Below the pieces are notes generated by a model that did not search any database, was not told the origin of the DNA, and saw only the letters and a list, made by a program, of their open reading frames with translations. From Isoetes taiwanensis (lineage: Eukaryota; Streptophyta; Lycopodiopsida; Isoetales; Isoetaceae), in contig JAJEKV010000130.1 of the NCBI GenBank assembly GCA_021234155.1, positions 1,441,455 to 1,505,454 of the forward strand: DNA of 64,000 nt. Reading direction: 5' to 3'. Made by a program: the position numbers and the translations under genes. Of the stretch, positions 1-11,783 are shown one piece after another; the first letter of the stretch is position 1, and every line of letters starts with the position of its first letter.

Positions 1-1635
1 TTTGATTGTATCTCCCTGAAATATGCCAAGGAATAGATATTGCAATAAAAGAGCAAGTGCTTCTTGCCGACACTTGGTTTTTCCTTAATTATTTAGTTTG
101 GAGAGGCAGGAAGAAGAATGCCATAATTCTTAGGAAGTTTTCATGAAGCTAGGAGTACAAATATCCTCCTCTTGAATAGATTGTCGATGAATGCATGTAA
201 TCCACTCATAACCTTCATCCTAGCGAGTTGGATAGTAGTTTGCTAGATAGTTTGCAAGGCTTCCAAATATTTGGCTCTTAGCAAGGAAAAAAACATATGA
301 GAACAAGGAGTATGGTGCATGCATCAATTGCTAGGTTACCATGGGCCTAGATTATATTTTGTTGTAGATGGTCATGCGTTATGATTTGAATATGCATTAT
401 GATTTGAATATGCATGGGCCTAACTTTCAGCTACGCAAAATTGATTGCAGGAACAACAATCCGATGCAGGTGCTTTGCGTCTTTGCACCATAGATTAATT
501 ATCTAAGGAAGCACGAAATACATCTTCTATGTGGCCTCCTGCAGAAGTAACATCATTGGAACAGATTCATGTATGAGTTCTTATGTGTCTCAATTGAATA
601 ATTTTTTCCTTTGGTTTTTAAAATGTCAGATTTGTAGAATTCATCTTCGGAAGCTCCTCTATGCCAAGGCGTTGCAAAGCATATGTTGGGACATATTTGC
701 AAAGTTCCTCTGCACATAGAGGTGCCAAAAAGGTTGTTGCAGGTTTGTGCTACAAATCCTTTCTGACGCATTGAATATTTTTACCAAACTCGAACAAGCA
801 GCCATTCAAAACACTCTTAATGTTTGTCCCTTTGAATGGGATGTCCGCTAAATTTTGGAGGAAGTTGGTATTTGATGTGGATGAGGAATCATTATTTCTT
901 AACATCGTGCATTTAAAACAAACATAAAGTGATATGTAACTCATTTGATTGGTAGAGATGCCTTGGGCTTTGTACTATGAGTAGAAGAGTTTCTTGGGTG
1001 TTTGTTGATTATGTGGCAATTTTCTTGCAATTTGTAGCAATTTTCTTGTAGTTTAACGGTAGGAAAATATGAACTATAGTTGCAGAAGTGAATGAATGTT
1101 ATTTTGACAATATGTGATGAATCAATATTTTTATCAAATGCAATTAGATGGATTGGGAGAAAACAATTTGCGCTAGACACAATTTATGAATAACTCATAA
1201 TGTTGTGCATAACTCTATCATAATGTTTCTCATCATCATTGGAGATAAGAAACATTGCCTTTTAATTAACACTGGAGATAAATGTAGTACCTATTTCAAA
1301 GAGGCAAATGTTTCTATAACCTTAAAAGTTTTATGTTTCATATTTACCCACCCTAACATTTTACAAATGCTATGTATTTTGATGTCTTTAGTACCTTTAT
1401 GTTGTTACACAACATTTGTAAACATGTATTATTATTATTGTTCCAAGAACTTAAACTTAAAACTCCCTTTGTAAAAGAAAACTCTGTGTGCATGAAATGT
1501 TAGAAATTTAAGGCAAAAAACAAAAGCCGAAACAATTAAAACCTCTAAACCAATACCCTAAACTATTTGTACTCCACTACATCCACACATTATGTTCTAC
1601 ACTACGCTTTTTGGTATTCCTATCCTGGCTAATGC
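1..1635. other. AT-rich stretch, no gene seen
   Basis: No open frame here resembles a known protein; the longest are under 100 codons and low in complexity. The text ends in a repeat pair just upstream of a Helitron terminus, so the right part may be Helitron body, but no 5' end can be placed. Confidence 0.4.
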
Positions 1636-1639
1636 ATAA

Positions 1640-1858
1640 ACCCTAAACCTTCACACTTGGCACTCCAATACATCTACAAAAATGATTATATTTACATTTT
1701 TATTCCACCTATAAACTATATGAATCATTCATTCCACACGCCCACGAACCTAAACACTAAACCTTCACACTTGGCACTCCAGAATATCTACAAGAATGAT
1801 TGCTTTACATTTTTATTCACCTACAAACTATATTAATTACCCATTCTGCGCATCCACG
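1640..1858. repeat. Two-copy tandem repeat, about 110 bp unit
   Basis: Two adjacent copies share CCTTCACACTTGGCACTCC followed by a similar AT-rich tail with TACATTTTTATTC. They differ by scattered substitutions and small indels. The pair directly precedes the Helitron terminus at 1865-1893, so it is probably subterminal Helitron sequence. Confidence 0.6.
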
Positions 1859-1860
1859 AC

Positions 1861-1893
1861 TAATGCCCGGCATCGCCGGGCACACGTTTCTAG
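1861..1893 (+). mobile_element. Helitron-type 3' terminus
   Basis: A GC-rich hairpin, GCCCGGCATCGCCGGGC (1865-1881), is followed nine bases later by CTAG and then T. A hairpin close to a terminal CTRR next to a host T is the standard Helitron 3' end. Similar ends occur at 2209, 38041 and, on the other strand, 40398. No Rep/helicase gene is visible, so the element is non-autonomous. Confidence 0.65.
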
Positions 1894-2149
1894 TGTAGTC
1901 TATAAAGAGATCCTACAGGATGAAATAGCCCATTAACTTACCATATACCCACCAAAGCAAAACATTAAATCTCTTATGAGTAATGATGTACTACATCTTT
2001 AATGTGTAGTTTTCAAGATGTCAACAATAAAAATTTAATTGCAGAGTTCTTATAACTTCAAAGGTTCCTAAACAATCCCCAGGCTTAGCACTATTACTAT
2101 TTTTGCATATTTTTGTTATAATAAATGGTCAGTGCACACTTTTCTCACT

Positions 2150-2209
2150 GCGGTCAAAACATTTACAAACTTCCAACTTATGCCCAGCAACGCTGGGCAC
2201 CGTTACTAG
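2150..2209 (+). mobile_element. Helitron-type 3' terminus
   Basis: The hairpin GCCCAGCAACGCTGGGC is followed by ACCGTTACTAG and a T. The 40 bases before it (TTTTCTCACTG, then ACTTCCAACTTATG) also match the terminus at 37975-38041, so both ends belong to one family. The 5' boundary is not identified. Confidence 0.7.
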
Positions 2210-3040
2210 TAAGTAATGATTATATGGTCTGCATACATGTTTGATATTGTCGTACTATGTTGCATTTACTTTGTGCATGCTTGGCTTTTGTATTCATTAT
2301 TTTGTTTTTTGTTTGTAGGCATAAAAATGGCCTCGATGGGACAGAGATGCTTAGTGAAATTAGGCATCCTCATCAATCAAATATCTTGCCTGAATTCCTG
2401 GAGCGACATATGCAAGCGATGATCAGTTAACCGTTTTGTAGCATCGGTTGAGAAAAGAATGTCGGTCTGAATTATGTGGGAGGTGGCGAGCATGAGTCCG
2501 AGTTGGAAGATATGATGAGAAAAAGAACTTAAAGTCTTGGGTTTGCAATCTGAGCGAATTGAGGATGCTACTTAAGTATAAAGTGCCACTTATGAGCCCC
2601 TATCTTTGAGGCATACGTGGGACGATGGGCTAATTCGTGGCGAAGTGCAAAGGTCCCACATAAAAGATCACAAGATGGCGATGTAAGGGTCTCAATTACG
2701 AGCAGTGAAGGAGTTAGATAGTCTTATCCATGGTGGGAGCTCTATTGGTGCGGGGCTATATTATCATTACATGCTCATGATAAATGTCTTTGCATTTATT
2801 AGCGGCATTCACAGGATATTGTTGGAGTTGTAAAGTGCATTGCTAGTAAACAAAATTTGCCGGATATACCCGAGGATGGGTTACGTACATATGAAACTAT
2901 TTTTTGGGCGTTATAAAGTGCAAAAATACGTATTTTGGGGAAAAATCGATATTTTTTTATTTTATACTTCGCCGGCCGGAAAAAAAGTTTGGCGTAAAGC
3001 GAAACCTTACCATTTAAACTTGCCGAACTTTCTTCAGCGT
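2210..3040. other. No gene recognised
   Basis: Short frames only (up to 70 codons) with no recognisable domain. GC content rises locally around 2450-2800 but no exon structure can be defended. Confidence 0.35.
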
Positions 3041-3044
3041 AGCG

Positions 3045-3460
3045 AAGTCTAAGTTTTAAACTACGAATCCCTCGCCGGCTTCGGCGTGCAGTTTAAGCCT
3101 TAATGTTAAACTTCTTGCGAAACTCTTTTCAGCGTAAAGCGAAGTATAAAAGGTTAAACTTACGCGAAACTTTTGTTAGCGTAAGCATTCTTTGCGTTTA
3201 AACTACGCGAAGGGCGGTTCGCGTGCGAAGCGAGATTTTCGCAAACTGTGAAGTTTTTCTATATATATTTCGTAGCGTTAAACTACGCGAAGTTATTTGT
3301 TTAAACTACTAAGATGTTTTCGCGTAAAAGAAAATAGTTCATTTCGGCGTCTGTGAAACTATTTCTGGTTACGTGGCGAAAAATCTTGTTTAAACTACTT
3401 GGCGAACCAGACTTCAGCGTAAGCGAAACCGGTTTGTTTAAACTACCGAAAAGTTTCGGC
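3045..3460. repeat. Degenerate GTTTAAACTACGCGAA repeat field
   Basis: About eight imperfect copies of a motif built on the palindrome GTTTAAAC followed by TACGCGAA occur at irregular 30-70 base spacing, alternating with AGCGTAAGCGAA-like segments. The CG-rich words contrast with the AT-rich surroundings. Spacing is too uneven for a CRISPR array and there is no adjacent protein gene. Confidence 0.6.
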
Positions 3461-3540
3461 AGCCGGAAATTTTTTTTTAGTAGGTATTTTTGGCGTATTA
3501 AGCGTCAAATTTGTGCCGTATCAAGCGAAAAATCGTATTA

Positions 3541-5759
3541 TTAAGTATAAAATGTATCTGATATTGAACCTATCCTGGATATACCAAATCCGGATCTTGC
3601 GAACCCTGTACTTTAATCAAGATGATTATTATCTTTGGCATTGTGTGGAGAGGCCAAGATAGAGCTGCATCATGGTTGTTGGTGACAAGTCTATCCGTTT
3701 CAAGAGCCCAAGTCCAAGCGTGGCCACCCCTTGGACTTGCCCCCGAGGTCTTTTGTGGAGATGAGCCACGAGGGGACCAATGGTAGTCTTGCCATTCATG
3801 AATGAAGGAACCTTTGCAGAAATTACTTGACCATCTTAGAGCCAATTCTCTTCTTATAGGAGATGGTCAAATGCAATGCATAGTGCTCCAAGAAGGGCTG
3901 ATATGAAGATAAGTGCGGTGGAAAGCCAAAATGAGACTTCGTGTATAAAATGCGTCCGAAAATAGCTCTCCCTCTTGCGGAAAGAGTCTATGCCATCCAC
4001 GCTCCATGTTGGACACACACAAAGCTCAATTGCAAAAGGGTCAAACTCCATTTTGATGACTCCCTTACAAATGTGTGGGTGGCTATTGGTGATTGGGACC
4101 ACGGCCCTCCGTTTTTTTGCAAGGAGCTGAATGCCCAAATTGAAGAGCCGTTATACACTACAAGATGGAACGGTGCGATATCCTTGGTGGGAGAACAAGA
4201 GTCTACAGACAGATAACTATTATGTTTAAGCGTTGCGCAGTAGGCTTTTCCATTGTTATATTTGTGTATTCTGGCTTGTGATCAAAGTGATGGGGTTACT
4301 AGCATTAACAGAGAAGGCTGGCATAGCTGGAAGTTGTGCTCAGATTTATGCACATTAGGACTTCACTGTGTTCCCTTCCAACAGTAGTAAAATGGCTGAT
4401 TTGCCCTTCAGATGCGCTGTAGATCCTAGAGCATGGCAATTTCAGATATGTCAGTTCCAGGAGTAATTTTCTATCTCGGTTTCAGATGTTTATATGGCAA
4501 GATTTCACTTTGCTCTATAGATCATGAGGCTTAGGAGCTTTGTATGCTACATAGTGTTGCATACTAGAACAAGACATTCGTGAGCTGGACAGATTTTATC
4601 ATGGTTGTGGAATTTTGGAGGCTTACCTATTCTGATTGATGTAGCAGTCCTCTCTGAAGTGACCTGTTGTGCCTCAAGGTGTTCCTTGCAGAGCTGCTTG
4701 TCCAGGAATCAGAACCGTCTCCCATCTCCCGTCTCCTAGTGAACGTTGATATGCCCTGACAAGCTGGGATTAGGGCCGAGTTTGTTTGGATGGTGCCGTG
4801 TCATAGCCTATAAGGTCGATTTGGTTGTGGAAGTGTCTGTGCTCATCAGTTGCTGCAACGTTCACCCGTGTCCAAGGTTGCAGTTCCGATGGTCAGCTTG
4901 GTTACAGTTCTGATGGTCAGCTTTGAACAACGCTGTTTAGTTTGCCTTTGCATTTTGCTCTTTGCAATAAGGGTAAGTTTTAAGGGTAAGTTTTATGGAA
5001 TGGTTATATAACAATTGCAAATCATTCAATGAGCCGGTTTCTCTATCGATCTATTCAAATTTCAATGGCGACCATATTCTGTATTTTCTAGTTTCCTACA
5101 AATCACTCTCTTTTGCAATATCTTCAAACCCTTATGCTGCTACCTTATCACAACTTTACCTTCAAAACTCATGTTTTTGTTTCGGTGCAACTATAAGTCC
5201 TTCACTTAGCCTTCCACTTCAAGTTGTCTGCCTCCGTTTACTCTTTATTTTACACTATTGCTAAGTTTTGTTACTTTTTTTCTTAGCTCTTGTCGTTACA
5301 TAATTTTAAACCTTTTATAATGCACCCTTACATGTGTAAGTTCTTTACGTTGTTCTGCATGGTATTTTATTAACGGAGCTTGTACTCACCTAGGTGCCGC
5401 TTCGATTTATGTGAATACTTATCTTTAAATTCTCAAAACATCCTTTTTTACGTGACATACTAATGTTGATATTATATAAGCAGTAGAAGAAAAACTAGCC
5501 TATATAGTTTCATAATATGGTACAAAGGAAGAAAAGAACACTTCCTTTAAGTCGACCTTAAAAATTCTAAGATCAGTGGTATGTTGTTTCCTTGAAGACC
5601 ATGGGTTTTGTGGTGCAATTATAATAGGATCTGATATGTTGTTTTAGAGCATTGTGGTGCAATTATAATAAGATGTGGTAAGTTGCCTTTGAGGTTATTG
5701 CAGGGTAATAATTTATGTATTGTCGTGCATTTACAATAGTTTGGTTCTAACGTTTTTGG
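3541..5759. other. Mostly non-coding; one unexplained 91-codon frame
   Basis: A plus-strand frame at 3941-4216 could encode 91 residues with several Trp and Cys codons, but I recognise no domain and no splice context. A short duplicated phrase (CAGTTCTGATGGTCAGCTT-like) lies at 4880-4925. The segment just before 5760 gives no gag-like frame for the downstream retroelement. Confidence 0.3.
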
Positions 5760-6831
5760 TTGGTGGTTTCAGAATTCTGCACTCCGCCCTCCGATACTCA
5801 GCTGCATCCTAATGTCCATTATCTGAAGAACAGACTGAGGAAGAACCTTCCTTTTTGGCAATCTTTTTGCTCTTATGCTATGGTTTTGGACTGGGTGGCC
5901 AATGGCTATAGACTGCCTTGGTCAAATGGCCCTCCTCCTTTTCCCTGGTTTCAACCTAATCATAAACCTGCTATCACACATGCTGATTTTGTCCGCCTTG
6001 CGATCCATGACCTGCTTCATCCTGGAGCTGCCATCCTTTCCACGTCCCATCCGTTCATCTGTTTCCCTCTTAGTGTGGTCCCAAAGACTAATAATAAATT
6101 TCGCTTGATCCTTGACCTTCGTTTTGTGAACACTTTTCTGTTGCAGACCACTTTTAAGTATGAGACTATTAGAGATATGCCTGCTATTCTGCGCCAAGGG
6201 GATTTTCTTTTCACCATTGATTTACACTCAGGCTATCATCATGTTGACATCCACCCGGCCTTTTGGACTTTTCTTGGCTTTGAATTTGAAGGTCGCTTTT
6301 ATATGTTCACATCCCTTTCTTTTGGCCTTTCCACAACTTGTTTTGTATTCACCAAGCTCATGCGCCAATTGGTTCGTAGATGGCGTTCTTTTAGCTATCG
6401 CTGCTCTCCTTACATTGATGATTTCCTTTTTGCGGTTTGTGCTGCTAATTTTTCCCATTCTCAGACTCTTATTTTACGTGACTTTGAGGATGCAGGGTTT
6501 GTTTTAGCGCTCCATAAATGTCGACTTCAGCCATCCTGTGAAGCTAAGTTCCTAGGTTTTGTCTTAAATAACGTCCACATGCTTGCTCTCCATTGCTCCT
6601 TCTAGAAGAGAAAAGTTTACCGCTTTAGCCTCTAAGTTGTCGTCCCGCTCGCATATACATGCCCGTAGCCTAGCCTCTTTCATGGGCATGTTGGACTTTT
6701 CCGCCTTGTGTTCGGGCCATTTGTTAGGTTGCTCTCCTTCCACCTATTTTCTTTATATGCATCCATTACTTCTTGGTCTCAACATCTTCATCTTACTTCG
6801 CTTGTGCATATTGAAATCCGTGCCTGGTTAA
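5760..6831 (+). pseudogene. DIRS-like reverse transcriptase
   Basis: The first 281 codons hold a reverse transcriptase that copies element RNA into DNA. Visible motifs are KTNNKFRLILDLRFVN (template grip), FTIDLHSGYHHVDI (first catalytic Asp), FGLSTTCFVFTKLM, and the YIDDFLF active site near residue 218. A stop at about 6603 ends the frame just after the palm. The thumb and connection region continues in another frame to 6831, with a segment like LASFMGMLDFSALCSGHLLG that matches the usual DIRS connection. The start is arbitrary because no gag or leader is visible; the frame may open further upstream. Confidence 0.8.
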
Positions 6832-6839
6832 ATTGGTTT

Positions 6840-7714
6840 GACACCTTGAACTCTGCTTACCTTTGGGAACCTGTTTCTCCTTATAGATCGTATGTTATAT
6901 TTCTAGTAGTTCTGGCTGGGGGGTGTGGTTGCATGGATCCAGTCCCTGCTCTAGTTTTTCTGGACCTCTTTCCACTTCTGGTAAGCTAGCTTCATCTACG
7001 GCTCGGGAACTCGAAGCCCTTCTTACCTTTCTTAGCCAACATGGGCCATCGTTGAGGTCTTCTCGAGTTGTAGCCTTTAAAGACTCTCTTAATGCTTTCA
7101 ATATCCTTAACAAGGGCAGTTCTCCTGTTCTGGATCTGCATTTTCTTTGCTTGCGCATCTATACCTTATGTCTCCATTACAAAATTTCCCTCAAGTCTGC
7201 TTGGATCCCTAGACGTTCAAATCAATGGGCTGATTATCTATCTAAGTTATAGGATTTTGATGACTACAGTCTTTCTCAGACTGCTTTTTCTATCATTGAC
7301 AAAGCCTGGGGTCCTCATGATGTTGACCGTTTTGCAAACCTCTCCAATCATCAGCTTCCAAGTTTTAATTGTTGACACCCTATTCCTGATTGGCCTTCAC
7401 CCCCAGATGCCTTTTCTCAGTCTTGGTTTGGTTTCAATAATTATTATTTTCCTACCCCAGCATTGGTGCCTAAGGCTTTGGATTTTGCCTTGGCTTGTTC
7501 CGCCAATATGTCTTTGGTCATTTTCCATTGGGAATCAGCTCCTTGGTGGCCTCTCTTGCATACAGATTTGGGTGATTGGCTCCCTGCTATTGTGGACCAT
7601 CTCTATTTTCCATCAGGTGGACGAAGTTTGGTTAAAGGATCGGGGTGTTCATCGTTTCCACTTGGCAAACCATCTAGTCCAATTATTGCACTAAGGTTTT
7701 CTTACGACGATTGA
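6840..7714 (+). pseudogene. DIRS-like RNase H and C-terminal extension
   Basis: RNase H would degrade the RNA strand of the RNA-DNA hybrid. Acidic positions typical of the family appear in SSTARELEALL (Glu), AFKDSLNAF (Asp) and RRSNQWADYLSKL (Asp at the C-terminal box). After an in-frame stop at 7252 the same frame runs on through WGPHDVDRFANLSNHQLPSF, a hallmark stretch that follows RNase H in DIRS and Ngaro elements, then to a tryptophan-rich HWESAPWWPLL segment. At least two frame changes and two stops break it. Confidence 0.75.
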
Positions 7715-7790
7715 TGGTGAGTTTGTTTGTTTCTTTTTGTTTGCAGATGGTTCTAAATCGCAATTTTGAAATGAGATTGGTGGATCCAAC

Positions 7791-8793
7791 ATGGTTTTGT
7801 GCGAGTTGAAAGATCTTTTTCAATATAACTTGTTGAGTTGTCGAGCCTCGTCTACCTTGAAGAGATATTCGCAACCTTGGCATGAGTTTAAAGCTTGGTG
7901 TCGTGCTAATGACTTGTCCTGCCTTCCTGCTTCTCCTTCTACAGTTTGTCTTTTCCTTACTTACGTTGTGTCTGTTTGGTCTTCGGTGTCAAGAGTCAAT
8001 GCTGTCTTGGCAGCTATCAGCTTTCATCATACTTTGGCAGGCCTGCCCAAGCCTACTGATCACCCCCTTGTGGGCCTTGCCCACGATGTTGCCAAGCGTA
8101 AGTTTCCAGCTGAGGTTGCTAGAAAACGTCCCATGTTGCCACATTTAGTCCTTCGCATTATCGATAAGTTTGCCGGACCAAATCCCACCCTGTTAGACCT
8201 CATGCATTGCGTCGCCATTGTCCTTGCTTTTGTCGGATTCCTCCATAGTGCTGAGCTGCTCAACCTTCATTGGCATGAGATTATTTTCGTTTCCTCACAT
8301 GCTAGTTTCTTTATTCGTTCCTCTAAAACTGACCAACATGCCTCACGTGCTTGGGTTTCAGTTGCTCGCTGCAGTGGACCATATTGTCCTATAGCGCTTG
8401 TAGAACAACTTATCTCGCTGGCTAAATATAGTGAAGTAGATGGTCCTGCTGGGGGCCCTTTGTTCAGAAGTGTCATAGTTTCTAAAGGTTGTCATTCTTT
8501 GCGTCAAAAGCCTATTTCATACTCTACGCTTCGTGCATGGTTTCGCCATTGCTTGCTTGCTATCGGAGAAGATCCTTCTGCCTTTGGTACTCATTCTGGG
8601 CTTGTTCAAAGCTCATGGTCGCTGGAAGTCAGAAACAGCAAAGAATGCTTATGTATGCCCAACCTTGAGGGAGAAGCTTTCTGTCACACGTGTTTTGGGT
8701 CTTGACCTTGATCCAAATCTGTTCCCGTTGTTACCATCCCGAAGACTTCAAAATGGTATTCTCTTGCCCTCTGCTTTATCAGCATGTTTCTAG
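7791..8793 (+). pseudogene. Tyrosine recombinase of DIRS-like element
   Basis: About 300 codons resemble a phage-integrase-fold tyrosine recombinase, which would cut and rejoin a circular DNA intermediate into the genome. The SAM-like N-terminal half (STLKRYSQPWHEFKAWC) and the catalytic half are both visible. The first catalytic Arg is replaced: GFLHSAELL stands where family members have GFLR.SELL. A deletion and frameshift near 8600 removes most of the HxxR box, leaving GTHSG. The reading then resumes in another frame with KAHGRWKSETAKNAYV, which contains the W/H box and the nucleophilic Tyr. The enzyme must be inactive. Confidence 0.8.
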
Positions 8794-8846
8794 TTATGGA
8801 GATGCCCACAACGGCCATTTTGTCCATCTTGTTTCTTAGCTCTAGA
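8786..8846 (+). repeat. Candidate DIRS split terminal repeat, copy 1
   Basis: This 61-base block directly follows the recombinase frame. It begins TTTCTAGTTATGGAGATGCC and ends CTTGTTTCTTAGCTCTAGAA. It recurs almost identically at 9743-9804. Ngaro- and PAT-type elements carry split direct repeats in this position, so the pair may mark the right end of the element. Confidence 0.5.
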
Positions 8847-9652
8847 AGTCACATTCACATTTACCCTCGTTTTTAATGAATAGATGGTAAATGGACTTCT
8901 AAACTAAAGGGATAAATCGAGGCGATTAACAACTGCCAAACCCTTGCCTATTAGTAGCATGCCTTTTAGGCTTTTTGCATCAGTGCTTTGTTTTGCATCT
9001 CCATTTCCAGAATTTGCCAGAGCTCACTTCCCCTCCCCACCCTCCCTCCTTCTTCTCCTTCTCTATTGATACGTAAGCTTGCCTTTCTAGTTTCTCCTGT
9101 TTGCCCTTGCTATATGTCCTTTCTTGACTACTGATATTTTGTTTGATCATGATGCTGGAGCCTTGGTGGCTTATGTTGTTATGGAATTATTGGTTTATGA
9201 TTTTGAAGCCTTGGTGAACTATTGGTTTATGATTTTAGAGCCTTGGTGGCTTATGTTTGTACTGGATCCAACATGGCTATGTTGGTGGATAGTATGGGAG
9301 AAAACCTCAATTTGGGTAAAAACATTAAGACTTGTTGTTGGAAAAATAGGAAACATGGTTGCGTTGGTAGCCTTTGGTGCCCGGTGGGCCCAAGGTCTTG
9401 TCTTACCCATGCCTTTGTTTTATGCGGGGATGGTTTATGATTTTAGAGTCATGTTGGCAATTTTGGGATCCAACATGGCGATGTTGGTAATCTTTGCTTT
9501 CAAAGACTTGTTGTTCATGCATAGCCCGGTGCCAGACTCACTTGACATTTTTGGATTTCCTTCTACAACCTACCCAAAAAGGCCCGTAGGCATGAGGTTT
9601 TCATCCCGGGGATAAGCTTCTCTCTTAGAGATCAAAAGTATGTAGCATCATC
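8847..9652 (+). other. Spacer between split repeats, internally repetitive
   Basis: A 163-codon frame at 9124-9615 is made of short repeated phrases (TATTGGTTTATGATTTT, GAGCCTTGGTGGCTTATG, GGATCCAACATGGC) and shows no domain, so I treat it as non-coding. In DIRS/Ngaro terms this would be the segment between direct-repeat halves. Confidence 0.4.
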
Positions 9653-9804
9653 AGTTTCTAGTTATGGAGATGCCCACAAAGGCCATTTTGTAGTTTGTTT
9701 CTAGTTATGGAGATGCCCACAAAGGCCATTTTGTCTAGCATGTTTCTAGTTATGGAGATGCCCACAAAGGCCATTTTGTCCACCTTGTTTCTTAGCTCTA
9801 GAAA
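9653..9804 (+). repeat. Triple tandem repeat, candidate DIRS terminal repeats
   Basis: Three near-identical 38-base units starting at 9653, 9697 and 9743 read TTTCTAGTTATGGAGATGCC then CACAAAGGCCATTTTGT. The third continues into the same tail as the copy at 8786-8846. Only the last is followed by TTTCTTAGCTCTAGAA. Confidence 0.65.
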
Positions 9805-11783
9805 AACTGCTGAGATGAATATTGCAACGCAAGAACCATGTATATAGAGGAGCAAATACATTGCACCATTCATTCCAACATTCTAGAAATATAATGCACA
9901 ACTGGACATTCTCACTTCCATTTATAGAGTGTAAACAAATTGAAATAATCTCAACAAACACATTTCATTCTAGTCTCAGTTCCCTGTATTGCATACCAAG
10001 GGCCACTCAAATATATGTAAATACACTCAAATATATCCAAGTACACTATAATAAAATGGCCAGAACTTGAACAGAATCATTACAAATGCATGTGTCTTAA
10101 ATGTGCAACAAGCCTTCTTTTGCAGGGCGCATAAACTTGCATCAACAGTAACATTATAAGGTCTACTGAAAAGGGACCTAGTGGCCAATATAAAACCAAT
10201 GCCACTAGTTCAAAAACACCAACTGTTAAAATATCTTAAAATATCTAATAGTAGAGAAGAGTGTTGAGATGAAACTAAGATATATAAGCGATGTGCATAG
10301 AACCTGCCAGCTTCTGAATAGCTTTGGATTTACCAAGATTAACAACATTAAGGTCTCCCCCTAGAGAATTTAACAGAAATTCATGACCGTAATTGGAGGT
10401 TAAGATGGACATTTGGAAGGAACCACTCATAGCACCACACCAGGGATAAACTCCATGAATAAATAGGATTAGCTTCTCATCAACACCTCAAACTTTACAA
10501 TCTGCTTCAATTAAGTCTTACGCAATAGAATACCACAATCTCTCAAGAAAAGAAAAAATCATAAATGTTTTAAAATATTGGCCTAGGATTTGCAAACAAG
10601 AAAAATGAAAATGTGTAATGTATTGAAGAATTTTTTATCATGCTAGATCTAAAAGACATGAAAGAACTGGTTGACAATTATAATAATCTAATGGAGAAGG
10701 GAAATTCTAAAAGTTTGTTACTAAGACAAGGGGAGAACTACATTATCAGCACTTCCTCCAAATTTTCAGTGCAATGGAAAAGATGAGAATGTTGGTTCAA
10801 ATGTTTAGGGCACCAATAAAAAAAAAGGGGGTTTATGGCATGGAGACCAAAGGGTCAAGACCGTTGGTGATCCTCTGGAAACTTTTGGAGAGAAAAAACA
10901 AGGTTACACTTACTGATAGATGATAGCTCATTGGATCAAGCATGTTAATGAAGTAAGGATGTCTCCAACAGAGCCAAAAAAACAGAAGAAGACAATGCCA
11001 TAAATGTGTTGTTGAGCATGGTGAGCAAAATTTATTGAGCAGAAGACACACGCCAAAGATTGTTGACTCTGCTGGATGACTATTTGTTATTGGTCACCAA
11101 AAATCACACAGGCACCAACACAAGCTTCAAGAAGATGCATATCATCCCCTTTGTTGGACACCATTCTTTTGTCGGAGGTTGTCTTCAATAATTCAATATG
11201 CAAATAAGATCTTCTCACTCAATATGAGAATACATAAGGACGAAAGCAACACAGAGGCAATCCAAGTAACAATTCGAAACCCGACAAACAAAGACGACCT
11301 AGAGGCAAGGGAATTTTGGCACAGGGATCCGCGAGAACTTTGTGGCTACTTCTGTATCAGAAAAGCAAAACCAAAGTGTGTCTTCTGTTTGCTTTGCATG
11401 CTTCTAACGAAACCCTAAATTACAAAGGGCAAGGGGCTTTGTATTAAATATATAACATAACATATCAAATGCAAACAAAAAGTCACAATCGATTTGCCTT
11501 ATCCCATAACCCGTTGGGTTCTCGTGGACGTAATCATCTTATCTTATATTATTAAATCAATGGCTAAATAAATAATGCAATCAAGAATACTATTCAGTAC
11601 ACTCACAATAATACAACAATCGAAATCATAGGAAAACTATATTAAAAAAGATAAAAAAACAAAAAGAAGGCCCCCTTTTAATTAGTTTTTCATATATTTT
11701 AGACTTCAAGAGGTTTGTCCTTTTGCCCCTTCTCAAAAACAGCTATCACTATGCACTCGTTAGGGTCCGAAAGCGAAACACTA
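9805..11783. other. No gene recognised
   Basis: AT-rich sequence without frames over 82 codons and without recognisable motifs. It forms the 3' flank of the minus-strand receptor-kinase relic. Confidence 0.4.

Larger units (their letters stand above)
5760..8793 (+). mobile_element. DIRS-like tyrosine-recombinase retroelement (decayed)
   Basis: Gene order is reverse transcriptase, RNase H with a long C-terminal extension, then a tyrosine recombinase, all on the plus strand. That combination defines the DIRS/Ngaro/PAT retrotransposon order, which integrates by recombinase instead of a DDE integrase and lacks LTRs. No gag frame is seen upstream and no methyltransferase domain is evident. All three coding parts carry stops or frameshifts, and the recombinase has lost a catalytic box, so this copy is dead. 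Candidate terminal repeats follow at 8786-8846 and 9653-9804. Confidence 0.8.

Noticed and set aside
3045-3460. CRISPR-like array
   Set aside because: Repeat spacing and sequence are irregular, there are no cas genes, and the context is a eukaryotic nuclear genome.
5760-7252. Caulimovirus-like (endogenous pararetrovirus) RT
   Set aside because: There is no movement or coat protein, and the RNase H extension plus the adjoining tyrosine recombinase fit DIRS elements.
9124-9615. 163-codon frame between the split repeats
   Set aside because: It consists of short internal repeats and has no recognisable domain.
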